This document shows, one piece after another, positions 1 to 12,479 of a stretch of DNA of 64,000 nucleotides. Source of the DNA: Patagioenas fasciata. Its lineage: Eukaryota; Chordata; Aves; Columbiformes; Columbidae. Within the stretch, counting starts at the first letter, position 1; each line of letters begins with the position of its first letter. The notes under the pieces were generated by a model that did no database searches, was not told the DNA's origin, and was given only the letters and a program-made list of their open reading frames with translations. The stretch covers positions 23,022,867-23,086,866 of the forward strand of contig NC_092525.1 in the NCBI RefSeq assembly GCF_037038585.1, given 5' to 3'. The position numbers and the translations under genes are program-made.

Positions 1-1245
1 ATCCTGTCGTTGACTGGAAGCAAATAGAAGTTTGTTATGAGGGTTGGAAATATACCATCCTACATGGTTTGGGGAAAAGCAGAGGAACAGCCCAAATGCT
101 CAGCCAGCACCATCCCCTTCCAACACCTGGGTGCTGCATCCATCAGCATGGGGCTACAGCCGGGCTATGGCGGCATCCTTGGCTGTTGACACACATGCTG
201 CGTGGCATGAGATGGATGATTCACTGCTATTGGATTATTCCTCCCTAATGCCTCACAAAACGAGTCTTATACCTTTGAAAATATATCACAGCTGGTTTTG
301 CTTGTGTTTCTGGTTTCATGGGTAAAGCCCAGAACTGACGCTATTCCTGGAGACCATGCTGCTGTTACTGGGAGCCACTGCAGGAGGCAGGTGGTGCAGA
401 CCCATGGTCCCCAGGTGGGTTACCAAGCTGCTCACATGCTTCTCCAGAAAACTCCACCTAACTCCTGAAAGCGTGGCTGCAAGAAGAGGCCGTGGTAACT
501 GCTTCCTCACTTTCTTACCAGCTCAGTCCTTACTGCAGTTGGTTGTTGGAGATGCTGGCAAAATCTGACCTGGTGTGCAGAGCAGGGGTTACCATCTGGG
601 TTTACTGCAAAAAATCTGTTTGTAATCCCAGCCTTTTTTCTGTCTGCATCCCTGACATTTTATAGCAACAGTGTTGCATGACTCCTATGTGTGGCATTGG
701 GAATTAGGGTGCTGGGAGATGGTTTTTGAGCTTGGGGGTCTGAGCTGGTCCCATCACTGTGTGACGTTACATTTTACAGGGAGTTCCTGGCTCCACTCCT
801 CTAGACAGTCTTTAAGTGTCTGCCAAAAAATAGCATGGCTATTTTGCAATACTTAGCACACAGCAGCTCCCATTTCTGCTGTCTCAGCAGCAAGACAATG
901 GTCAATAGTTCTTACAGGCCGTTTACATGCTTTCCTGAAAACTTACGTTTACTGCATTCGTTCACTTCTCATAGCTGTTTTTTTTCAAGCATGGATGTGT
1001 TTCTCATGAGTCGCTTGAGCTCAGGCAATGGCAGCTCTGTAATGCAGTGGTCCTGAAGCAAGCAATGAAATGAAGCCCTCAGCTCAGCCCCGGCTTCTCC
1101 CAATACATATAATCTGCCATGTCCCCATGGCCAAAGTCTGGGTCCCAGCACCCTGGGATTTTAGATTGTACCAAAAGTTGTGCTGAATATTGCAGTTCAA
1201 GGCTCCTGCAGCCCTGGACACTCCTTCCATCTCTTCTCCTTCCAG
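1..1245. other. intergenic, nothing recognised
   Basis: No exon, RNA gene or repeat could be supported here. Short open frames occur on both strands, but none resembles a family I recognise and none is bounded by convincing splice sites. Confidence 0.5.
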
Positions 1246-1372
1246 ATATTGAGAAGTTCAAGGGCCAATATTTCCATAAGACCCCTGAGGCGTGTGAAGA
1301 CAATTTTGGCATTTGGTCTGAGGAATCTGTGGTTCGACATGGCAATGGGGCTCTCCCCATAGGCCAAGGAGG
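1246..1372 (+). pseudogene. FMO exon relic (+ strand, NADPH/FMO-signature exon)
   Basis: A preserved pyrimidine-rich 3' splice site (tctccttccag, ending at 1245) is followed by a frame reading IEKFKGQYFH. This is the FMO identifying motif FxGxxxHxxx(Y/F), which opens the 143-base FMO exon. The frame continues with PEACED, like the PE/D-x-F-x-D-K stretch that precedes the NADPH-binding GxGxSG. After that the similarity breaks up: the Rossmann glycines are scrambled and only a GNG-like remnant is seen near 1340. No other exon of this copy was found around it, so I read it as a single surviving exon of a lost FMO gene in the same orientation as the two intact genes downstream. The motif match is direct; the limits are approximate. 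Confidence 0.7.
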
Positions 1373-4300
1373 TGGTGGACCCCTCCAGAACAGAGGGTAC
1401 GGTCCCTACCGGATGGTCAGTCTGTGCCTTTCCATATGTCCTGAGGTCACCTCCTGGAGCTAACGCCCTCTTTGGCAACACTGCGATCTTTCAAAACATC
1501 TTCAAGGAAAAAAGGCACAGCAGCGATTATCAGAATTATTGTGAAACAGAGCTTGAAAATTCTGGCTTATGTGTCCTGCAGAACAACACCACTTTGGGCC
1601 ACACTTTCTCTTTAAATAAGAGGAAAACATTTTTAATCTGTCTTTGCTATAATGAAATTTTTTGTGGTTTGTGACTGATGTGTTACAAGCAGGTCATTTC
1701 ACCACAAGGGCTATGGCCCAGTCCCACACTGCATGTATTTCTGAGCACAGGGGATGGAGGATCTGACCCCTGGGAAGACAGGACAGATGTCTTGTTTCCA
1801 GTCCTGACCAAGCCATTATTACTTTCTGGATACTAATGCTTCCAGACAGAAGATGTTTCATTGTTGTTGTATTGTGGAATTGATTACATATTTTGCCACA
1901 TGATCAAAACCATGGGAGTCTTTCAGCTAAGGAGAGGACGGGGCTGTCAGGCAGAAGCACTGGAGGGCCTGTATTGCTTTAGAAAAGGCAGATAGGAGGT
2001 GGCTGGTCTTAGGATTTGTCTGTCCCAGGTCTGAGTGAGATCAAGATATTAATTAGGAGCAGCTATTGCCAGGTTATTCCACACGTCACAGCTCCTGTTC
2101 CCAGACCCATGTTGTATGGATTAAATTAGAGGTCCCAGGCTTTTTTCTTTCCATCCCCCAAAGGTCAATGTGTCCCTTCTCCTTTCAGTCAGAGGGGATA
2201 GAAGTGGCAGAGCTTGGCTCACAAGCTCCCCAGCAGCATTGTGCCTGCTTGCTGCACCTTTCTGTGCACACTGGGTTGTCGTCTCCTCTCCTGCCGTCAG
2301 TCCTTTTAACTATTTGCATGCTGGCTGCCTTGACCACTGTGGTCCAACCTCCTCAACTCTGATCTCATCAGCTGGGTGAAGTTCTCAGAGAAATAATCCA
2401 AAACTAGGTCCCCTGCAGAACAATTTCCTCTTTAAAAATAATTTCCAAAATATAAATTGGAAACACCAGCTGGCGAGGCTAATCTTTGGTAGTGCTGAGC
2501 AGCCCCAAGACCACAGGACCACCTTTAAGTGCTCAGACCAAGGCATCGGCCAATCAGAGCTCCTCTATAAGTTTAATCTGGCAAGTTCCCATTTAAACTG
2601 ATGGAGAGATGTTGCAAAATCTCCTTCATTATCTCCAAATGTTGTCAGCTTGTCTCTGCTGTGGAGATAAAAAAAAACTTGACAGCCACTTCAAAGGCAA
2701 GTAGAAGGTTGTGTGGGAGCTGCTGGAGTCTGCATCACCACAAGTTTTTAAAACAGGTGAATGAAACAAGGTGGTAAAGGTCAGTTAGATCTGCTCTGAT
2801 GGACAGGATGGGTCAGATGTTCATGAAGTCTCTTTCCATCTTGTCTCCTAGGGTCTGGTGAAGCTGCCAGATGCGAGAGAAGGCCTGCCAGCTGATGTGA
2901 CTTAGTGCAGTTCTTCGATGCCTGTGCTGGCTCCTTGGCAAGGTACTTCTGAGTGGTTTGAGAGCAACATCTTGCTTAGTGTTGGGCGGTTTGTCCATTT
3001 AAAATATATATATTTTTCTGGAAATAGGTGCACAAAAGTGCTCTGAGGTGGAAGGCTGGGGTGGTGTAGGAGCACATATCTGTTTGAATTAGGAGTGCTG
3101 CTGTATCCCTGTGCCAGGGGACAGGAATGTCAGCCATGAGCTCAAAATGCTCTTGCAGGGTTTGCAGGAATCAAAAGTATTCAAACTACCTGGTCTGGGA
3201 GCGTGGTCAATATTTACAGGAAGGAATCAATGGCGCTGACTGAATCTTTGAAAATACTTGAATGCTGATGGGTGACTTCATGTGGCAGGAAGGGGCCTTC
3301 TGGACAGGATTTGCATGTTTTAAACATGTGCTCTCCAGGCTGCTTTTCCTTATGGCTATTTGCTTACAAGTTACCTTAACTGTCCTCCTTTTTGCTCTGA
3401 CAGTCTCTTCTGTGGTTATGTTTTATTACCTGTGAAATGACAGAGACAGACCCCAAACTCCTGAGGTTTGGCTCAGAAGTGATGGGGAGGGTCTTGAGCC
3501 CTTCTTAGTGCTGCATGTTATTCAGAGTGCATCTCCCATGTTGCTTGGAGTGTATGTGTTGATCTGCTTTGAGTCCCAGTACAAAGACATAGTGATCAAG
3601 GGAGAGTGTATGTGTCCATCAGGGCTGTTCTTGTGAAGATTTTTGAGTAGTTGTCTAGGAAAACTCTTAATTGTACATTTTTAAACCCTCAAACTGCAGC
3701 TCTGCTGGCTTAATTAATGCAATAGGAGGCAACAGATTTAACAAGCAATTATTCCTTGACAAAGTCTGCAGGTTACACGCCTGGAAAACACAGTGACTTA
3801 TTATTAAATCAGGTTAGACTTTGCTAAGTATGTTGGAGTAAGATACTTGTGCCCTCCATGCAGAGATCTCCTTGCCTAGCAAGCAAATCCCATTTCCTAT
3901 AGCACCTGCTGCAGCCCATGTCTGCTCCACCACATCCTTTGGGTCTCCTTAACAGAAATGTCTCTTCAGAGGTTTCAGGAGGAGTTTAAGCTATTGAACA
4001 CACCTAGCTCTGCTTAAAAAAAAAAAAAAAGACAGCTCTGCCACTGTTCATCGCTGTTTGCTGCAGTGTTTCAGTCTCCTTTATGTGCTGGAGATAGTAA
4101 AATAAGTAGGAAAATAGTCCCTGATGCTTGGGGGAGCAGTTTTGGGTTTGCTTTTTTGGGTGTGGGTTTTTTGGTGGTTGCTTTTGTTGGATTTTTTTAA
4201 GGAGGAAATTGACTTCTGGCCTTGGCGCCAAAGCACAAGTTACTTTTTCAGGGCCAAAAATCCAGGCTCTAAGAAATGGGGAGGCAAATACATTTTTCCC

Positions 4301-6138
4301 ACCAGCAGCTGCTTGCAGCCTCCGTTCACCTCATGCATCAACATATCCTGCAGCCCCATGGGAGGCAACAGCCATCTTAGGGCTGACTTGCATCCATGTG
4401 CAGTGAAGAAATGGTGATTAAAGCTTTTTGGTTAGTAAGGGGAGGCAGTGATAATATTGGAGAGGGCAGAATCAGTTGTTTCACTGACGAGCCCAGACCC
4501 CACATTCCATCAGTTTCTGAGCACATGTGGCAGCAGCGGCTGATTGGTGGTGAGCACCATGCTTTGCTCAGAGGCAGGCTTAACAAGAAAATCCACTTGT
4601 TTTTTCTTATCCCCCTTCACCATGACACACACCAAAAGCTGCTGGCACAAGCCTAGAAAAAAGCAAAGTGGGCTGTGCTCACACTTGTACATAGTTCGGC
4701 CCCTCCTTGACTTCAAGTGTTATTTCAAACACTGATGATAAAACTGGTGCCGGAGTTTTGCAGAGAAGGTGTATTTCTCGTCTGATTAAGACTGAATGGA
4801 TATATTAAGTTTCTCTTTCCCTCTGCTTTAAGGATAAAGAGCCTGTTGCAGACCCCAGGCTTGCACCATGGAGTTTTGCTTCTCAAGGGAAGAAGGGACT
4901 GGCCAGTGGGCAGACACATGAACATTCTGTTCCTAGTTCTTGTCCTGAGCCACCACTGGCTATTTGCTTCTCCTGGCTCTCCTCGTGGTCCCCCATGACC
5001 AATACACCCCCAGCATGTAATGGGGCTTGTGTCCCAGCATGTCAGGATGTGGACAAAACCACTGTTTGATGTCCCAGGCTAGGCAGAGGGAAGGTGGTAA
5101 AACAGTCCTCCAAATTACATGCCCTCACTTGGCCTCACGCCATCCCTCAGTAAAAGCCCATATTCCCCAGCAGTTTGTGTATGATGCTGGTAGCAGGACC
5201 TCCCTTCCCCCACAACTGGGGTGGCAGCAGATTCTGCTTGCCCAGAAATAGGGACAGTGACCTCTGCAGCAGTGTCTGCTCCTGTCTTCACAATGACAGA
5301 AATTCAGGAAGACTGGCCCCAGGGAACAAAGGGATGCTCTATAGGAATGCCAGGCCATGAAGGCTTTTTCCAGCCCTGAGAACATATGAAAACCCATGGA
5401 TGTGTTGTCTGTTCTGTCTCTGCTATTCACAGTCTGTCCCTGGAGAGAAGCTGCAGAGGTGATTCCCTGGTGTCCTGGGATGCCAGCCCCTGCAGTACCA
5501 GCAGTAGAGGTGAGTAAAGAAACCAGAATTTCCCTATGTGTTTCCAAGGGCTTTTCAGTGCTCTGGGCATGAACACACATGTGCATAATTACAGTACTTA
5601 GCTCCCTGCTATCACAATGTCCATCTCCAGTAATACTTTTTTCTGCATTCCTGGTTCAGATCACCTCAGGGGGTTATTTGTGGAGAGGAACAACACAGAT
5701 CTGAGGCAGATCCCAGGAGAGTTTTAATCCCAGGGCATCGGGGCTTTGAAAGTGTTTCTACCCTAGACTCATGCGGTACCACTCACTGCATCTCATCCTG
5801 CACTTCCAGACTTGATTCCTCATCAGGGATGGTCAGAGCCACCACTGGTGTAAGCAGCTTCAGTAAAAATATCTGGCCCTATTTCTGTGCCAGTAGCTCA
5901 CCTACACCAAAATACAACTTGTTCTTTTGGAAAACTTCCCTGAACTGCCGTCCCAAAAACACTAACACCACTTCTGGGAAGCTGCCAGTGTCCCTCTCAC
6001 TGTGAGTCACTCAGATGCCTGCTGGGAAACTCAGAAAAGCAGGAGCAGATAAAGAACAAAATATTTGCCTTTGTGGATTTCCTAGTCTGTTGTACTGAGT
6101 GTTGACAAGCATTTTTGCAGGTACAAGGTTTTGTGCAT
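1373..6138. other. intergenic, no gene recognised
   Basis: Mostly featureless sequence. It contains an adenine run at 4016-4030 and a CCAAT box (2550-2554) followed 12 bases later by a TATA-like TATAAG (2566-2571). That arrangement resembles a promoter, but no first exon or gene could be attached to it. Further exons of either FMO relic were looked for and not found. Confidence 0.45.
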
Positions 6139-6640
6139 CTGGAGAAGAGTCCAGTGGGAGGTAAAGCTGTAGATGTAGCTTGTGCAAATCCCAACAGCAT
6201 CAAATATGTGTAAGGCTTGTTGCCCAGTAATGACATCCCACTGGCCTGGGAGAGCAAAATCCAAATGTTTCTTCACGCTGCTGACAGTGGTTTGAAACCT
6301 GAACTTGAATGAGTTTGATTTCACAGACTCCAGCCCCTGCAAGCACATTGCTTTAGGCTGCTGCTCGTGAGCTTTGCTGGAGCATGGCTGGCACAGCCAG
6401 CTCCAGACCAGGCATGTGCTCTGGGTCCGATGGGGTTGAACCAAGGAGCATCAGGCAGAAGCAGTGGGAAGTCCTGGAGTAGGGGGAGCCCAAAAAGGCT
6501 GATGAATCCTCCTGGGTGATGTAGATGGGTGGCAGCCCAGGCTGCTGCACTCCCAGCAGTGCCCCAGTGCAGGAGTGGTGAGTTCTGCCCTTCCACAAGC
6601 AAAACACAGTTTGTTCAAGTGCTTGGGTTGCTACAAAGCT
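6139..6640 (-). pseudogene. inverted FMO relic (coding exons 2-3, possibly 1)
   Basis: On the - strand, 6291-6139 reads TTVSSVKKHLDFALPGQWDV, then an IFDAV stretch. This is clearly the 163-base FMO exon whose usual text is [16 protein letters not shown] followed by IFDAVMVC; here it is about 153 bases, ends in ccag, and MVCTG has become GICTS. Just before it the frame reads FRFQ, equivalent to the RFK that ends the preceding exon, as if that intron were gone. Further upstream on the - strand (about 6535-6440) the DNA aligns by eye with the exon encoding [13 protein letters not shown], although the frame is broken. A weaker LEQTVF...CLWK near 6640-6590 may be exon 1 (LEPTCFE...GLW). The whole piece spans only about 500 bases. 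It is either an intron-poor or processed copy, or a copy with very short introns like those of the intact gene downstream. Confidence 0.62.
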
Positions 6641-7690
6641 CAGCAGACTTTTCCTATGGCTGATTACATTCCTTGTTACCAATGTGCATCCTATTTCCAC
6701 TTCTAGTTTTAACTCCCATCTCCAGCCCATCTTGTGCCTCTGCAGATCTGAACGCAGGCTGGGAGCAGGTGGCTCTGTTGGACAAAGCCGCTTTATTTAC
6801 CACCGTCTGTTCCACAAGACCTCGCATGGGTTTTTCTTCCCACTTTCTTATAGCTTCCTTGGTTATTCAAACTGCTTAAAGAGCTGATATAAAATCTGGG
6901 CCCATCGCTCTAAGAGTGTATTTGTCAGTGACGTGGAGATGCCTTGATGGAGCATGCAGCTTTTATCACGTCCCCTGCAGTCACACTGCAGAGCCTCACT
7001 CCCATGGCACAAATATCACTTTTTTTTTTTTGAACACTGGTTTTCCTGAAGAGCCAGTGCTCTATCAGCTGTTTATCCATGGCCTCTGTATCCAGCTATA
7101 TTCACATGCAGAGATTTCTCACCAGTCGCCCCTAATAAGTTAAGTAGCTGGAGGGAAATCCCTGTCCAAAGCCACCCTTGTCCCCTTCCTTTCCATGATC
7201 ATTTACTCCAGGAGATACTTGGGCAGGTGCTGTGTTCTGCATTGATATTTCAGCTAACATTTCTACTTTCTTTGTGCTTAGGACCTTTGCACGCTGATGT
7301 TTGTGGCCATTTCACACTCTCCCAATTTGCATGGGGAGCCTCCCAGTACATATGGTTAATAGCAAAATGCAGCCTCCAGATCCCGTGAGCAGTGACCAGA
7401 AAACCATCTCTCTCTTTTGGAAGGGGTCCTGGGTGCAAAGTTCTGCCAAAACCGCACTGTCCATTGGCTGATTTGTCTCCCTTTTGGAAGGCAGCCATGA
7501 GGCAAGTGAGAACATTTTCTAACTGGAGCTCCCCTTGCACACACCAGTCCTCCTTGCACAACCACTGGACATATCTGGACCACTCTGGTCTCTCCCACTC
7601 ACTCGATTCACTTTAGGAATCACCAGCCAGGCTGTCTGGCTCGCCCTGTGTTATAGTGTGAGAGTCCAGCAGCTCCTCCCAGTGCAAACC
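6641..7690. other. intergenic, nothing recognised
   Basis: Contains a thymine run at about 7020-7031. No exon or repeat family was recognised. The right end grades into the proximal promoter of the FMO1-like gene. Confidence 0.45.
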
Positions 7691-7693
7691 CAG

Positions 7694-7791
7694 GTTGTGC
7701 AACCACCGTGGGAGTGGGGTGGCCGTGCCAGAGCGGAGGGAACTGCCCGCCCACCCCTGACTCTGCCAAAGCCCGACATTTCGCCTATAAA
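7694..7791 (+). promoter_or_regulatory. FMO1: FMO1 proximal promoter: C/EBP-like site and TATA box
   Basis: A perfect inverted-repeat C/EBP-type element, GTTGTGCAAC, lies at 7694-7703. It is followed by GC-rich CCGCCCACCCC (about 7746-7757, KLF/Sp-like) and a good TATA box, TATAAA, at 7786-7791. A consensus splice donor follows 63 bases further on, so the TATA box has a short first exon to drive. C/EBP control fits a liver-expressed drug-metabolising gene, but the factor assignment is from motif shape alone. Confidence 0.6.
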
Positions 7792-7815
7792 TCAGGAGCA
7801 GGAGAGGTTCTCTGT

Positions 7816-7854
7816 GAAGCTGCAGGACAGAGCACAGACAGCCAAGGCTGAGAG
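7816..7854 (+). other. FMO1: FMO1 non-coding first exon (predicted)
   Basis: The start is placed about 30 bases after the TATA box. The exon ends at a full-consensus donor, AG/GTAAGT, at 7854/7855. It contains no ATG. It would splice to the acceptor ttttccccag at 9308, leaving 9309-9353 as the remaining 5' leader before the start codon. FMO genes typically have such an untranslated first exon. The exact transcription start is inferred. Confidence 0.55.
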
Positions 7855-9353
7855 GTAAGTGTCCACAGGGGTGTGAATCTTTTCCATCCCTTCCTGCCCA
7901 CACGAGCACCCTGCAGCACAGAACTGTTGAGCTTAGCTGCTATGAATACTTGCAGGGATGATACGGAAAGTGTGGCAGCACCAGGCTTGGGGTGGCCAAG
8001 GCAGTGCTTTTGGTATGTTATTTCTAGCTTCTCTGCAAAAGGGTAGGGAATTAAACAGCATACATAGCTGGGAGGTGTTTGTGTTAACTTCCACCAAACT
8101 AGGGGAAAAAAGGAAGCAAACCAGTGAACCAATAAGCAGCTTATATTATCACATTTTTCATTTAAAAAGGAAAAAGTCCAGTTTTCATTCCAAACTTGGG
8201 AAGCAAAGTATTCTTTAGGTGTTGCCTTTTTATTGAAAGTTGAAGTTGTTCATGGGGAATTTGTTGTTTTGTAGGAAAAAAAAAATGCATGCAACCCCAT
8301 TTTCCTACAGAAAGCTTTTTTCTGGTGAATGCACCATGCCTTTTGTCTGGTAGATTCTCAAAGTGCCTCTCAGAGTGGAGGAGCTGGTGCCACCTGGCTG
8401 TTGTGCTGTCCTGTTACGTGGAGTTAATAAATCAGTGGAGCAGGGGGCTCCCCAGCAGTGCTGGGGTTAAACCAGGGGTTGCAACAGCCCCCTGTGGGCA
8501 CCTGTGTGATGGCCCCTGCATGGGCAATGTCCAGTCCGAGCTATTGCGCATGGGCATCATCCCTTGTTTCATTGCCCTGCGGTAGCAAGAAGGGTTTGGG
8601 TCTGTCATTCCCCCTGCAGCTCTGGGAGCCTCAGAGGGATGGATGTTGACCTGGGGCCTGCTGTCTTTTGAGCCCTGGGCTCAAGCCATCTGTAGCCCTG
8701 CAAGTCTGTCTGTCTAGCCCAGACCTCCTCAGCGGGGTGGCTTTGGGAGACAGGCACAGAAACAACCCTAAAGCGAAGGTGTGTTACATTTGCAGCCCCT
8801 GCGCTGGCCTTGGTGGCCATGTCAAAGTCACCAGTGTCATCCCTGGGGAAGGGGGACTGGACTACAGTCAATGATGCAGAGGCTAAGTAGTCCTGGTGCA
8901 CATTTCATTTTCTTTTCTAAGAAAGGCAGAGGCAGCTCTCCAAAAATAACATACAAATGTTTGCTGGACTGATAAGGGGCCATAGTTTAAACACAACTTG
9001 TAAATAAAAAACTGGCAGTGATTCATGGCTTAACTACATACTTTCAAAGCGCATTTCCACAGCAACTGCAGGGTTTTGAAAGCAGCCTGGCGAGCACACT
9101 GTAAAAGTGGATGGATTTATTTTAAAAATTAAAAAAAAAAAAAAGGAAAAAATGAAGATTTAAAGATATTTAATCTAACTTGTAAGAGCCCAGAATGTTG
9201 ATAAAGGGAATGAAGGCTTGCGGGTGGCATATAGAGAAGTCCCCTACAGAGGCTGTGCTGGCAGCTGCTCCCTCAGAGTGTGGTGACCATCTGCAGGTTT
9301 TTCCCCAGGTTCAGCTCTGTTCATAGCTCGGGATCCCGGCAGAGGCAGTGAGG

Positions 9354-12300
9354 ATGAGAGTGGCGGTGGTGGGTGCGGGTGTCAGTGGGCTGACAGCCAC
9401 CAAGTGCTGCATGGACGAGGGGCTGGAGCCCACCTGCTTTGAGCAGAGCCAGGACATCGGGGGGCTCTGGCGCTACACGGTGAGCTGGTGGCACCCATAC
9501 CCCTTCCCACAGGACTTGCAGCTTTGTGGGCTGGGAGCCGGGTTGAGCTGGGCTCCAGCGGGAGGGGCGGGGGGGTGGGGGTTTGCTGGGTGTTGCCCTC
9601 TCCTAGCTGCACCCCCCGAGACCAGGGGAAGGGGAGCAGGAGGGATGGTCCCTGCCCCAGGGTGCTGGACTAATGCACCCTGGGGTGCCATGCCAGGAGC
9701 ACATCGAGCCTGGCCGGCCAAGCCTCTATGCATCAGTCATCAGCAACAGCTCCAAGGAGTTGTCGGCATTCTCCGACTTCCCATACCCTGAGGACTTCCC
9801 AGTGTTCCTGCCACATGCCAAGCTTCTGGACTACCTCCGGCGCTATGCTAACCACTTTGGCATCATGGAGCACATCAAATTGGGGGTGAGTGATGGATGC
9901 CCCCATGCTCCACCGCTCCCTGCACATGCTGGGTGCCAGTGGTGACTCCACTTCACTTCTACATTCCAGACCACTGTTGTAAGCATCCGGAAACGTCCTG
10001 ACTTTGCCACCACAGGCCAGTGGGATGTGGTCACGGAGGCTGACGGGAAGCACACATCATATGTCTTTGATGCTGTTATGGTTTGCACTGGCAATTTCTC
10101 TGAACCAACCATCCCCCTGCACAGTTTTCCTGGTAGGCTACATGGCTGCCTGTGGTTACCTGCTTCCAGGGGCTGCGGGAAGAAGGATTAGTGGTTCCTC
10201 AGGGAACCTTTCCTTGTCTTGCTTCTGCTTTTCAAACCTCCTGGCATGGACAGCAGCTTTGCTTCAGCAGCTTTGTTGTTGCAGGCACAGGTCACTTCAG
10301 AGCAAATTTTCAAGGTAGGATGGTTTAGCCTTAGCTAAACTGTCCACACAAGATGCAAGATGAGACAAGGTCCTCTCAGTAATGCTCCATCATCTTTGGC
10401 AGGGCTGTATTCATCACTGCTGTGATGAATCTCCACAGTTGTCTGTGCTGAGAAGGTTGCATTGCCATCAGTGTTATCAAGTGCTTTTGAAGGTGTTTAT
10501 AGGACACCAGGTCTGCAGGCTTTTCTGAACCTCTGTGTCCCCATCTTGTAGAGGCTGAATCCCGAAACTGCACCAGCACAGTTCTTGTGTAATACATAAC
10601 TGTCTTCCAAGACCCACCCAGCACGTTCGTCCCTGCTAGCTGCCATGCAGGGATGCACGAGATCCCATTTTGGAGAGGAAGCACCTATTTTATGTGTGTG
10701 GGATAGAGGGCTGGACCTCCCTTAGTCCCTGGTGGCCAGCAACTGCACCTGCTTGCTCTTCCCATGTGGATTGCTTCTATGCCAGAGCTCCCAACAAAAC
10801 CTGCAAATGCTCAAGTAATTCAAAGCTTTGCTTCTTTTTCCTCTAAGGCATCAAGAGGTTTAAAGGCCAGTATTTCCACAGCCGGCAGTACAAGCATCCT
10901 GATGTGTTTAAGGGGAAGCGTGTCCTTGTGGTTGGCATGGGCAATTCGGGAGTAGACATCGCGGTGGAGGCCAGCCATGTAGCCACAAAGGTACCACTGC
11001 CCAGACACGGTGGGGATGTGGGGAGGGTGATGCTGGGGGCAACACCTCAGTCTGCCATTGCTGCAGGGAGAGCAAGCTGGGTTTATCCTGCATGGTGTCC
11101 AAACGGTATTTCTGAACCTGCATTTCTTACTCAAAAACCTACCCTGAAAGAAAGGCGGTTGTTCTCTCCTGTTTCACCTCCATCTCCAGCTTCTGGGAGG
11201 TCTTAAGGGTGCTGCTGCTTTTTCATTCTGTGGCTGTCTGCACTGTGCCCTCCTGGGGTTACTTTATAAAGGCAAAGCAGCAAACTCATCCCCCAGATTG
11301 TTGATTCTCTGATCTCTCCCAGGTGACTGTTAGCACCAGACGAGGTGCCTGGGTGCTCGGCCGTGTGTTTGAACATGGCTACCCGTGGGACGTGGTTTTC
11401 AACACCCGCCTTATGAGCCTGATCAGAAATAACCTCCCCGGACCTCTTGCACGGGCATTGATTAACTACAGCGTGAACAAGAGGTTCAATCATGAGAACT
11501 ATGGCCTTCAACCAGAAAAGAGGTACTTCTTGGTGGCTCCCATCCCACATGGTGTCACAGGGCTAGTGGTGCACACAGGGAGATTTCCAACAGCCAACAT
11601 CAAGTAAAGGCCAGACTGGGGTGATATCCAGTGGGGAGTTTGTAACCCGGGGTGGAAGATAAGGGTGAACACGTTGGTGTTTGGAGGGTGGGGAGGTAGG
11701 GCTGTTTGCTCAGACCAATGACATCAAGAGGTTGTAAGGCTGGAAGGCCCAGGGGAAGGAGTGGGGGCACCACAGGGCTTGTTCATGGTCTTCAACACTC
11801 AGATCCCTTGACTGTCTGCAGCTGCCTGGTGCGTGAGCCCGTGTTGAATGACGACCTTCCAAGCTACATCCTGACAGGGAGGATCACTATCAAGCCGGGT
11901 GTCAAGGAGTTCAAGGACAACTCAGTTGTTTTTCATGATTGCCCTGAGGAGGAGCCCGTCGATATCGTTGTCTTCTGCACGGGCTACGATGCTTCCTTCC
12001 CATTCCTAGAAGAAAAAATTGTCAAGGTGGAAAACAAGCACGCATGCCTCTACAAATACGTGTTCCCAACCCACCTGCAGAAGCCCACCCTAGCCGTCCT
12101 TGGGCTGATCAGGCCATTGGGAGGCATCATGCCTGTGATAGAGATGCAAGCACGCTGGGCAACTCGTGTCTTCAAAGGTAGGAGAGCAGATGTGAGCTCT
12201 CCCGTGTACCAAAATGCAGTTCAGACTGGACACGTCTTGTCCCCTTCATGCACCAAGAGGAATTACAGTCCTTGGGGACCCTAAATCTCACTTCAAAGTG

Positions 12301-12447
12301 GGTGATGGAGCATTTCTGGGGCTCAGACTTCCCAAGTTATTTCACTTCCACTGAGATACAGCAATGTGAGTGCACGCTTGTTCCAAGCAATGTGCAAGTT
12401 CACAACCTCTACCTGAAATCACTCTTTTTTTTTTTTTTCTTTTTTTT

Positions 12448-12479
<32 letters not shown>

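Noticed and set aside
62-90. WFGEK-like reading near the left edge, reminiscent of the start of the last FMO exon
   Set aside because: Only three or four residues agree and the following text lacks any FMO similarity (no GAKP or FFGPC motifs).
2550-2571. CCAAT box followed by a TATA-like motif, as a promoter
   Set aside because: No donor, coding exon or FMO remnant could be linked to it. Such short motifs occur by chance, so it is mentioned only in the intergenic note.
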